Of a stretch of DNA of 60,324 nucleotides, positions 40,659-48,027 are shown in pieces. The stretch is from Pseudomonadota bacterium (lineage in GTDB: Bacteria; Pseudomonadota; Gammaproteobacteria; Steroidobacterales; Steroidobacteraceae), in assembly GCA_023417315.1 (NCBI GenBank), contig JAEZFW010000078.1, positions 1 through 60,324 on the forward strand, given 5' to 3'. Within the stretch, counting starts at the first letter, position 1, and every line of letters starts with the position of its first letter. Both the position numbers and the translations under genes were made by a program. The notes beneath the pieces are model-generated. The model saw only the letters and a program-made list of their open reading frames with translations. It had not been told where the DNA came from and made no database searches.

Positions 40659-42044
40659 TTGAAACCGCCATTCGACATCGCCGCAGACTTGGATACGCCG
40701 GTATCGGCGTACCTCAAGCTCAAGCCTTTTCGCCCGCGCTTTCTGCTGGAGAGCGTCGAGGGTGGAGAGCGCCTCGCTCGCTACTCCTTCATCGGCTTCG
40801 GCGATTGCCTGGAAGTGCGGTTGGATGAGCGTGGTCTCACAGTCGATGGAAAGACGACGCCCGCGCCGGCGAATCAGCAAGAGTTGCTCGATGCATTTCG
40901 CCAGGCGCTATCGCGTGCGCCTCAACCGTCACCGCATATTCCCGGCGTCCCGCTCCTGGGTGGTCTAGTCGGTGTCGCAGGATATGACCTCGTACGTCGC
41001 TTCGAGCGATTGACGCCACGAACGCCGCTGCTGGATGGCACGCCTGAAGCTCACTATCTCGCTCCGCGTTCGCTGCTTGTTTTCGATCACCTGACGCGCG
41101 GCGTTGCTTTGCTGCACGCAGGCACCGAAACCGAACGGGCGGCGCTCCGACACGAAGTCATTCGTGCATTGCGCGGAGCCATCCCGCCGAGCACGAAGAA
41201 GATTCAATATTCGCCGGCAATCGGCAGCCTCAGCGAGGCGGAGTTCATCCGCGGCGTTCATCGCACGAAGGAATACATCGCGGCCGGAGACGTCTATCAG
41301 CTCGTGTTGTCCGTGCGTTTTGCCGGGCAATGCGATCTCGAGCCCTTCGAGGCGTATCGCGCCTTGCGCTTATTGAACCCGTCTCCTTATATGTATTACT
41401 GCGATCTCGGCGACCGCGTGGTCGTCGGATCCTCGCCCGAGGCGCTCGTGAAGCTCTCGCACGGCCGTGCTCAGATGCGTCCCATCGCAGGCACGCGACC
41501 GCGAGGACGAGATGCCGCCGACGATGCACGCTTGCAGACCGAGCTGCTCGCGGATCCGAAAGAGAATGCCGAGCACGTGATGCTCGTCGATCTCGCGCGG
41601 AACGATCTCGGCCGCGTGGCGAAAGCGGGCTCGGTGCACGTGAATCCCTACCGCTCGATCGAGCGCTACAGTCACGTCATGCACATCGTGAGCGGAGTGA
41701 ACGGCGAGATCGCACCCGGAAAGGACGCATTCGATCTATTTGCCGCTGCCTTCCCCGCCGGCACATTGGTCGGCGCGCCGAAAGTTCGCGCGATGGAAAT
41801 CATCGACGAGCTCGAGCCGGTGCGACGCGGCTTCTATGGCGGAACGGTGGGTTACTTCGGCATCGGCGGCGACATGGATCAAGCGATCACGATTCGCACC
41901 ATGGTGTTCAGCGGCGATACCTACAGCTTCCAAGCGGGTGCCGGCGTCGTTGCCGATAGCGTGCCGCAAACCGAATACCAAGAAGTGCTCGCGAAGAGCG
42001 AGATCGTGCGCCGCGCGCTTGCGATGGCGGAGGAGGGGCTATGA
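40659..42044 (+). CDS. trpE: Anthranilate synthase component I
   Basis: The 461-residue protein is a chorismate-utilising TrpE: the feedback site LLES (residues 29-32, then GGERLARYSFIG), ARKDTE-region equivalents such as ATRPRGRDAADDARLQ, LVDLARNDLGRVAKAGSV and the C-terminal FPAGTLVGAPKVRAMEIIDELEP and QAGAGVVADSVPQTEYQE. It converts chorismate with ammonia from TrpG into anthranilate. It begins with TTG at 40659, five bases after GAGGAG; no ATG is available nearby. It overlaps trpG by four bases. Confidence 0.95.
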   Translation: MKPPFDIAADLDTPVSAYLKLKPFRPRFLLESVEGGERLARYSFIGFGDCLEVRLDERGLTVDGKTTPAPANQQELLDAFRQALSRAPQPSPHIPGVPLLGGLVGVAGYDLVRRFERLTPRTPLLDGTPEAHYLAPRSLLVFDHLTRGVALLHAGTETERAALRHEVIRALRGAIPPSTKKIQYSPAIGSLSEAEFIRGVHRTKEYIAAGDVYQLVLSVRFAGQCDLEPFEAYRALRLLNPSPYMYYCDLGDRVVVGSSPEALVKLSHGRAQMRPIAGTRPRGRDAADDARLQTELLADPKENAEHVMLVDLARNDLGRVAKAGSVHVNPYRSIERYSHVMHIVSGVNGEIAPGKDAFDLFAAAFPAGTLVGAPKVRAMEIIDELEPVRRGFYGGTVGYFGIGGDMDQAITIRTMVFSGDTYSFQAGAGVVADSVPQTEYQEVLAKSEIVRRALAMAEEGL

Positions 42045-42631
42045 GCGCGCCGCGTTTACTGCTGATCGATAACTACGATTCTTTCACCTACAACCTCGTG
42101 CAGGCGTTCATGGTGCTCGGTGCGGATGTGATCGTGCATCGAAACGATCAGATCACGATCGATGAGGCGAAATCGCTCGAGCCCACTCATCTCTGCATCT
42201 CTCCCGGTCCCGGCACCCCGCAAGATGCGGGTGTGTCGATGCAAATGATCGAGGCCTTTGCAGGCGAGCTACCGATCTTCGGCGTTTGCTTGGGACATCA
42301 ATCGCTCGTGGAAGTGTTTGGCGGGAAAGTCGTACGCGCGCCGCGCCTGATGCACGGCAAGACTTCGCTCGTGCACCACGATGGCAGGACGATTCTGCAA
42401 CACATGCCGGAGCCGTTCGAAGCAGGTCGCTATCACTCCTTGATTGCACAACCGGACTCGCTGCCCGATTGTCTCGAAGTGTCCGCACGCACGAGCGAAG
42501 GGGAGATCATGGGCGTGCGTCACGCCACATACGCGATCGAAGGCGTGCAATTTCATCCGGAAAGCGTGCTCACGCCTCAAGGGCCGCAGTTGATGGGTGA
42601 TTTTCTGAAGCTTCGTTCGGGTGCGAGGTAG
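42041..42631 (+). CDS. trpG: Anthranilate synthase glutamine amidotransferase
   Basis: The 196-residue class I amidotransferase has the catalytic triad C83 (FGVCLGHQSL), H172 and E174 (VQFHPESVLTPQG), plus the NYDSFTYNL start and the HGKTS loop. It releases ammonia for TrpE, and in many bacteria also serves PabB for folate. Coupled to trpE by ATGA overlap and two bases from trpD. Confidence 0.95.
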   Translation: MSAPRLLLIDNYDSFTYNLVQAFMVLGADVIVHRNDQITIDEAKSLEPTHLCISPGPGTPQDAGVSMQMIEAFAGELPIFGVCLGHQSLVEVFGGKVVRAPRLMHGKTSLVHHDGRTILQHMPEPFEAGRYHSLIAQPDSLPDCLEVSARTSEGEIMGVRHATYAIEGVQFHPESVLTPQGPQLMGDFLKLRSGAR

Positions 42632-42633
42632 CC

Positions 42634-43677
42634 ATGACACAACTCAAACACACGCTCGAGCAGCTTCTGCAGCGAAAGAATCTCAGCGAGGAGCACGCGG
42701 CGGAGTTGATGCACACGCTCGCTGACGGTTCCGTCGCGCCGGCGATGGGCGGGGCGTTGCTCGCGGCACTGCGTACCAAGGGCGAGACGGCGGATGAAGT
42801 TCGTGGGTTCGCGAAGACGATGCGTAAGCTTGCGCGCCGTCCGGTTCTGTCCTCGGGCACGCCTCTCGTCGATATGGTCGGAACGGGCGGCGATGGCTCC
42901 GGTAGTTTCAATCTGTCATCGGGTGCAGCGCTGCTCGTAGCTTCGATGGGTGTTCGCGTCGCGAAACATGGCACGAGCTCGGTCTCGAGCCGCAGCGGCA
43001 GCGCCGATGTGATTCGCGCGCTGGGCTTGCAGTTGCCGCTCGATGAAACGGCTGCAGGAGAATGCCTCGATGCCACCGGCTTTACGTTCTTTTTCGCCCC
43101 TCACTATCACCCTGCGATGAAAGCCCTGATGCCCATCCGGCAGGCGATGGGTGTGCGCACCGTTTTCAACATCTTAGGTCCGCTGTCCAATCCGGCCGAG
43201 CCGCCGTTCCATCTATTGGGCGCATACAGCGTCGAGATCGCGGAGATCATGGCGCACACGTTGTCGGGTTTGCCGATCGAGCGCAGCTATGTCGTGCACG
43301 GTGAACCCGGCTGGGATGAAGCGACGCCGGTCGGCCCCTTCACCCTCTTCGACGTTCGTCCGGGACAGGTGACTCGTGCGGTGCGCAGTGCGGAGGAGTT
43401 CGCATTGCCTCGATGCAGCGCGGAAGAGTTGAAAGGCGGTGACGCGTCGTACAATGCGGAGCATCTTCGCGCCGTACTCGAAGGCAGGCAACGCGGCGCA
43501 CATCGCAACGCCATCATCTTGCAAGCGGCGCTGGTGCTCGAGATGCTCGGCATAGCGCCAACGCCGATCGATGCGGCGCGGACGGCAGAAGACGCGATCG
43601 AATCCGGTGCAGCGCGTAAGCTGCTCGAACGCATCGCCGCGTTCGGCGCAAGCCGTGCCGAGCCGGTATCGGCGTAG
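42634..43677 (+). CDS. trpD: Anthranilate phosphoribosyltransferase
   Basis: The 347-residue product has the PRPP-binding MVGTGGDGSGSFNLSSGAAL glycine loop, KHGTSSVSSRSGSADVIRALG, and the NILGPLSNPAEP motif of TrpD. It transfers ribose-5-phosphate from PRPP to anthranilate. Start ATG is two bases after the trpG stop with GGTAG before it. It is followed by a 140-base gap with a tandem-repeat array, the only sizeable break inside the trp operon. Confidence 0.95.
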   Translation: MTQLKHTLEQLLQRKNLSEEHAAELMHTLADGSVAPAMGGALLAALRTKGETADEVRGFAKTMRKLARRPVLSSGTPLVDMVGTGGDGSGSFNLSSGAALLVASMGVRVAKHGTSSVSSRSGSADVIRALGLQLPLDETAAGECLDATGFTFFFAPHYHPAMKALMPIRQAMGVRTVFNILGPLSNPAEPPFHLLGAYSVEIAEIMAHTLSGLPIERSYVVHGEPGWDEATPVGPFTLFDVRPGQVTRAVRSAEEFALPRCSAEELKGGDASYNAEHLRAVLEGRQRGAHRNAIILQAALVLEMLGIAPTPIDAARTAEDAIESGAARKLLERIAAFGASRAEPVSA

Positions 43678-43700
43678 TCAGCAATCGGAGGATTGGGAAC

Positions 43701-43805
43701 ATGAGCGTCGTATCGGACGTGATCCAATTTGGAGATCCAACCCTCATGACCCCTTTGTGCGGTCAAAAGGGATCCGGTCTGGCCAGTAGCCAGTTAGCCA
43801 GTTAG
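43701..43805 (+). CDS. Possible 34-residue upstream frame in the trpD-trpC gap
   Basis: An ATG at 43701 with GGAGG eight bases upstream starts a 34-codon frame (MSVVSDVIQFGDPTLM and following). The frame is in phase with trpC but stops at a TAG created by the GCCAGTTA repeat (43803-43805), 12 bases before the trpC ATG. It may be a coupling peptide, a relic of a longer trpC start, or chance. Confidence 0.3.
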   Translation: MSVVSDVIQFGDPTLMTPLCGQKGSGLASSQLAS

Positions 43806-43816
43806 CCAGTAGCCAG
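43778..43816. repeat. GCCAGT(T)A tandem array abutting trpC
   Basis: Units GCCAGTA, GCCAGTTA, GCCAGTTA, GCCAGTA, GCCAG start from TCTGGCCAG and end one base before the trpC ATG. The array occupies the position where a Shine-Dalgarno sequence should be. No inverted partner lies nearby. Confidence 0.9.
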
Positions 43817-43817
43817 C

Positions 43818-44669
43818 ATGTCCGGCCTCCTCACAGAAATGGCGCAAGCGAGCCTCGCGAGACTCGAGCAGGCACGCGCGCGCGAACCCGAGCGGAAGTT
43901 GTGGGCACGTGTGTGCGATCTACCTGCACCTCCTGCATTGAAGCTCTCGCCGGAAGGTTTCGATGTGATCGCAGAGTGCAAGCTGCATTCTCCGTCCGCC
44001 GGCGACTTGTCGACGCATACGACAGACGTCGAGACGCGCGTGAAGGCGTACGCACAGGGCGGTGCTTGCGCAGTTTCGGTATTGACGGAGCCTTCACGTT
44101 TCGGCGGCAAGCTCGAGCATCTTGCGCAAGCGGCCGAAGCGCTGCGTGCGTTCGAGGTTCCGACCATGCGAAAGGATTTCCTCGTCGATCCTTATCAGGT
44201 GATGGAGGCGCGCGCGGCAGGAGCCGGTGGTGTGCTGGTCATCGCGCGTATGCTCGATCAAAGCAGAATCACAGCGTTGCTCGATGTCGCCGCGATGCTG
44301 AAGATGTTCGTTCTACTCGAGGCCTTCGACGCGGACGACCTCATCTTGGCGCGCGAAGTATTGAATGCGCGCGAAGGTCACGAAGAGCAGGTTCTCGTGG
44401 GCCTCAACTGTCGAGATCTCGAGAAGCTCACCGTCGAGCTCACGCGTCTCGAAGCGCTCGCGAGCGAGCTGCCTGAGTTATACCCGCGCGTTGCCGAAAG
44501 TGGAGTCACATCGCTCGAGGACGTGAAGCGTGTCGTCGAGCTCGGATACAACGTCGCGCTGGTCGGCACGACGCTCATGCATTCGGATGATCCCGCGCAG
44601 CTCCTTGGACAAATGCTGGCGACAGGCCGCGAGCATGCGATGTCGCTCAAGGTGCAGGGTGACGCCTAG
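43818..44669 (+). CDS. trpC: Indole-3-glycerol-phosphate synthase
   Basis: The 283-residue barrel keeps the catalytic residues: E and K in IAECKLHSPSAG, the second Lys in MRKDFLVDPYQV, Glu in VLLEAFD, Asn in VGLNCRDL and Glu in RVAESGV. The segment after the first Lys reads HSPSAG instead of the common ASPSKG, so it is a divergent member. An in-frame TAG 13 bases upstream fixes the start at or after 43818. No Shine-Dalgarno is visible; the repeat array occupies that place. It is not fused to TrpF. Confidence 0.93.
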   Translation: MSGLLTEMAQASLARLEQARAREPERKLWARVCDLPAPPALKLSPEGFDVIAECKLHSPSAGDLSTHTTDVETRVKAYAQGGACAVSVLTEPSRFGGKLEHLAQAAEALRAFEVPTMRKDFLVDPYQVMEARAAGAGGVLVIARMLDQSRITALLDVAAMLKMFVLLEAFDADDLILAREVLNAREGHEEQVLVGLNCRDLEKLTVELTRLEALASELPELYPRVAESGVTSLEDVKRVVELGYNVALVGTTLMHSDDPAQLLGQMLATGREHAMSLKVQGDA

Positions 44670-45273
44670 CGTGTGGGTCAAGATCTGCGGGCTGACGACG
44701 CTCGAAGCAGTGCACGCAGCGCTCGCAGGTGGCGCAGATGCGCTCGGTTTCGTCTTTGCACCGTCGAAGCGACAAGTGACTGCGGCGCAGGCGCATGCGC
44801 TTGCGCGAGAAGTCGCAGGGCGAGCAGCACGAGTCGCAGTCATGCAGCACCCAACGCAAGCGTTGATCGACGAAGTTTGCGAAATCTTTCGTCCAGACAT
44901 TCTGCAGACCGATGCGAGCGACTTGGCAGCGCTTCGGGTGCCGGCAGAAATCATGTTGCTGCCGGTCGTGCGTGACGGGCAGTCGATCGAGTCGGTGCAC
45001 GCGACTCGAGTGCTCTACGAAGGCGAGACGAGTGGCGCAGGTAGCGTTGCGGATTGGTCTCGCGCCAAATCGCTTGCAGCTCGCACCCAGCTGATTCTGG
45101 CGGGGGGTCTGAATGCATCCAACGTCGCAGCCGCGATCGCTGAAGTGCACCCGTTTGGAGTCGATGTCAGCAGCGGCGTTGAAAGTGCGCCCGGCGTGAA
45201 GGACATCGGCAAGATCGAAGCTTTCATCAGCGCGGCTCGGCAGGCAGCGAGCGCGCTAGCGAGGAATCAGTGA
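44659..45273 (+). CDS. trpF: Phosphoribosylanthranilate isomerase
   Basis: The 204-residue barrel has the catalytic Cys in VKICGLTTLEAV, the GADALGFVF strand, and the phosphate-binding and catalytic Asp region LAGGLNASNVAAAI and GVDVSSGVE. The GTG at 44659 starts MTPSVWVKICGL and overlaps the end of trpC by 11 bases; a GTG at 44671 is an alternative. It isomerises PRA to CdRP. Its stop and the trpB start share the A of TGATG. Confidence 0.93.
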   Translation: MTPSVWVKICGLTTLEAVHAALAGGADALGFVFAPSKRQVTAAQAHALAREVAGRAARVAVMQHPTQALIDEVCEIFRPDILQTDASDLAALRVPAEIMLLPVVRDGQSIESVHATRVLYEGETSGAGSVADWSRAKSLAARTQLILAGGLNASNVAAAIAEVHPFGVDVSSGVESAPGVKDIGKIEAFISAARQAASALARNQ

Positions 45274-46517
45274 TGAACCAGGTTATCAGCAAGGCTGAGG
45301 CGCAGAAGCTGCTTGCCGACGTCATGAACGACGCCTATCCCGACACGCGCGGTCGCTTTGGACCGTTCGGCGGCCGCTACGTCCCCGAGACGCTCGTGCC
45401 CGCGCTCGACCGTCTGCAAAGCGGTGTGGATCGATATCTGCGCGATCCCGAGTTTCTCGAGGTATTTCACGCTGAGCTGAAATCCTGGGTGGGCCGCCCG
45501 ACACCGTTGACGCATGCACGAGCGCTGTCGAAGCGCTGGGGCGCAGAGATTTGGTTGAAGCGCGAGGACCTCGCGCACACCGGTGCGCACAAGATCAACA
45601 ACGCAGTCGGGCAAGTGCTTCTCGCCAAGAAGCTTGGCGCAAAACGCGTGATCGCCGAAACGGGGGCTGGCCAGCACGGCGTCGCATCGGCTGCGGCATG
45701 TGCGCGACTCGGAATGCCATGCACCGTGTATATGGGATCCGTGGATATGGAGCGTCAGGCCCCGAACGTCGGTCGCATGAAATTGTTAGGGGCCACGGTC
45801 GTGCCTGTGACGAGCGGTGATCAAACGTTGCGTGCGGCGGTCGATGAAGCATTGCGCGATTGGGTGTCGGATCCGAACGGGACGTACTACTGTTTGGGCT
45901 CGGCGGTGGGTCCGCATCCCTATCCGTATCTCGTACGTGAGCTGCAGTCGGTGATCGGACGCGAAGCGCGCGAGCAGATGATCGCTGCGACTGGCGAATT
46001 ACCGAACTGGGTGGTCGCGTGCGTCGGCGGCGGCTCGAACGCGATCGGCATCTTTCATCCCTTCGTGATAGATCGCGACGTGCAGATGCTTGGATTGGAA
46101 GCCGGCGGCACGGGTACGGGTCTCGGCCAGAACGCAGCTTCCCTCGCTTACGGTCGTCCGGGCGTGTTGCAAGGAAGCTATTCGCTGCTGCTGCAGGACC
46201 CTGACGGACAGATTCAGGAGACACATTCGGTCTCTGCCGGTCTCGACTATCCGGGCGTTGGACCTGAGCACGCGTTGCTCATGAGCATCGGTCGCGTGAA
46301 GTACGAAGCCGTGAACGATGATGATGCGCTCGCGGCACTCGCAGAATGTTGCGCGGCTGAAGGCATCCTGCCTGCGATCGAATCATCGCATGCGCTTGCC
46401 GGCGCTAAGCGCCTCGCGCAGGAGCATCCGGGTTCCACGCTGCTCATCGGTCTTTCCGGGCGCGGCGATAAAGACATGCCCACACTCCAACGCACTCTTC
46501 TCAAGGGCCAAGTCTGA
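45273..46517 (+). CDS. trpB: Tryptophan synthase beta subunit
   Basis: The 414-residue enzyme is a textbook TrpB: GRFGPFGGRYVPETLVPAL near the N-terminus, the PLP lysine in AHTGAHKINNAVGQ, and the PLP-phosphate loop GGGSNAIG. It condenses indole with serine. ATG at 45273 (TGATG overlap with trpF) is preferred over the GTG three bases earlier. Its stop overlaps the trpA ATG in the same way. Confidence 0.97.
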   Translation: MNQVISKAEAQKLLADVMNDAYPDTRGRFGPFGGRYVPETLVPALDRLQSGVDRYLRDPEFLEVFHAELKSWVGRPTPLTHARALSKRWGAEIWLKREDLAHTGAHKINNAVGQVLLAKKLGAKRVIAETGAGQHGVASAAACARLGMPCTVYMGSVDMERQAPNVGRMKLLGATVVPVTSGDQTLRAAVDEALRDWVSDPNGTYYCLGSAVGPHPYPYLVRELQSVIGREAREQMIAATGELPNWVVACVGGGSNAIGIFHPFVIDRDVQMLGLEAGGTGTGLGQNAASLAYGRPGVLQGSYSLLLQDPDGQIQETHSVSAGLDYPGVGPEHALLMSIGRVKYEAVNDDDALAALAECCAAEGILPAIESSHALAGAKRLAQEHPGSTLLIGLSGRGDKDMPTLQRTLLKGQV

Positions 46518-47311
46518 TGGCAGCACGTGACTCGATCGGCAATGCAATCCGCAGCGCTCGTGAGCGGGGTCGTCCCGCGCTCGTTGCATATATCACTGCC
46601 GGCTTTCCGAAGCGCGAGGGCTTTCGCGAGCTCTTGAGCTCTGTCGCTGCGGCCGCGGATGTCGTTGAGGTCGGGGTGCCATTCACCGATCCCATGGCGG
46701 ACGGCACGACGATTCAGCGTTCGAGCCGTGCCGCGCTCGAACAAGGCGTCACACTCAAATGGATCCTTTCCGAGCTCGAGATCTTCTCTGGCCAGCGTGC
46801 CAGTAGCGAGGTGGCCAGCCGCCCGATCTTGCTCATGAGCTATCTCAATCCTCTGCTCGCGTATGGGCTCGAGCGTCTGCCGGATGACGCAGCGCGCGCC
46901 GGCGTGGCGGGATTCATCGTGCCCGATCTTCCCTTCGAAGAATGCGCCGAGATGCGCGCAGCGTTCGAAGCGCGCGGCTTAGCGCTCGTGCAGTTCGTCA
47001 CACCAGTCACGCCTCTCGAGCGCATCAAGATGCTCAGCGAGAACAGCGACGGCTTCGTGTATGCGGTCACGATGACGGGGACAACAGGAAAGAATGTCGC
47101 GGTGCCTGCTGAGATACTCGAGTACTTCGAGCGTGTGAAGAGCATCTCGCCGGTGCCGGTCTGCGCTGGATTCGGGATCCGAACACGTGACCAAGTGGAT
47201 CGGCTCGCGCCGCACGTCGACGGTGTGATCGTCGGATCTGCGCTCGTGGAGGCGCTGGAACGAGGCGACGATCCCGCCGATTTCTTGCGTTCGCTGAGAA
47301 GCGAACAGTAA
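46517..47311 (+). CDS. trpA: Tryptophan synthase alpha subunit
   Basis: The 264-residue barrel has the catalytic Glu/Asp pair in VVEVGVPFTDPMADG and the loop and phosphate motifs GFIVPDLPFEE, TGTTG and CAGFGIRTRDQV. It cleaves indole-glycerol phosphate and passes indole to TrpB. Between the EIF helix and ILLMSYLNP there is an unusual SGQRASSEVASRP stretch. Its DNA (46787-46818) contains TCTGGCCAG, GCCAGTAG and GGCCAG, the same words as the intergenic arrays. It is last in the operon. Confidence 0.95.
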   Translation: MAARDSIGNAIRSARERGRPALVAYITAGFPKREGFRELLSSVAAAADVVEVGVPFTDPMADGTTIQRSSRAALEQGVTLKWILSELEIFSGQRASSEVASRPILLMSYLNPLLAYGLERLPDDAARAGVAGFIVPDLPFEECAEMRAAFEARGLALVQFVTPVTPLERIKMLSENSDGFVYAVTMTGTTGKNVAVPAEILEYFERVKSISPVPVCAGFGIRTRDQVDRLAPHVDGVIVGSALVEALERGDDPADFLRSLRSEQ

Positions 47312-47339
47312 AACTTTCATAGGCTGTGTCTTCAGGGCA

Positions 47340-47366
47340 ATTGTGCCGGCACCCTGCCGGAACAAT
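47340..47366 (+). terminator. Hairpin after trpA
   Basis: ATTGT-g-CCGGCA pairs with TGCCGG-a-ACAAT around CCC, 29 bases after the trpA stop. The following CTTGCGTCTGCTTTCTTA is only weakly T-rich, so termination may be partial. It could let some transcripts continue into the small gene downstream. Confidence 0.55.
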
Positions 47367-47436
47367 GCTTGCGTCTGCTTTCTTATGACTGCGCGTGCGC
47401 CGCGCTCGTGGTGCTCAGAGAAGCAGATGAGGGCCG

Positions 47437-47787
47437 ATGGCTGCCAAAACGCCGCGGTGGTCGCTCGGTAACTTGTTCAGACCGAAGAAGCGTCCACCTA
47501 CCGCACCTGCGCGTCAGGTCAATCCATTTCATGCGGTCTCCATCCTGCCGGGGAAAGGTGCGTGTCCCGCTGCGTACCGAATGTCCGGAATGCGATTTCT
47601 TTCGCGCAATGCGCCGCGTCTGCCTCTGCCGAGCTGTGACTCCGAGTACTGCGCGTGCCGCTTCAAGCATCACAAGGATCGGCGTGCGGGGCCGCGCCGT
47701 CGAAGCGATCAAGGCTTGATGCCTGCCCACTGGAGCGCGCCAGAGCGTCGCCGCTCCCCGGGTCGCCGTGCGGATGATCTTAAGTAA
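47437..47787 (+). CDS. Small Cys/His-rich basic protein, conserved hypothetical
   Basis: The 116-residue product has a basic N-terminus (LFRPKKRPP), FHAVSILPGKGACPAAYRMSG, a RFLSRNAPRLPLPSC block and a C-x5-C-x-C cluster followed by HH and DRR-x3-RRR (SCDSEYCACRFKHHKDRRAG). The cysteines and histidines could bind a metal. I recall similar hypotheticals in beta- and gammaproteobacteria but cannot name a function. It is 125 bases after trpA on the same strand. Confidence 0.8.
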   Translation: MAAKTPRWSLGNLFRPKKRPPTAPARQVNPFHAVSILPGKGACPAAYRMSGMRFLSRNAPRLPLPSCDSEYCACRFKHHKDRRAGPRRRSDQGLMPAHWSAPERRRSPGRRADDLK

Positions 47788-48027
47788 AACGCGTCTCGAC
47801 GATTCGCCTGCTTTCAAGATGTTAGCGCGGTGATTCCGCGAAAGTACTCCTGCCACGGCTGCAGCTTCTCCGTGGAAATGATTGTCGATGTAAACCTCGT
47901 GTGATACGTAGGTATGCACGTAGCTGCGCTTCGCGTGCAGCTGCGAATAACAAGGCCGCGAATGGACGCGGTAATGGGGATCACGAGGTACATGATCGAG
48001 CGCGGCACCTACCGCTATTGCGCAGTG
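47788..48027. other. Spacer with two small hairpins
   Basis: CGCGG-tgatt-CCGCG (47826-47840) and CCACGG...CCGTGG (47853-47875) are the only structures seen upstream of the autotransporter gene. Neither matches a riboswitch I know. The autotransporter frame is open back to 47914, so its real start may lie within this stretch. Confidence 0.45.

Noticed and set aside
47369..47719. A 116-codon frame overlapping the Cys/His protein gene
   Set aside because: It overlaps the conserved-looking frame at 47437 and lacks family-like sequence.
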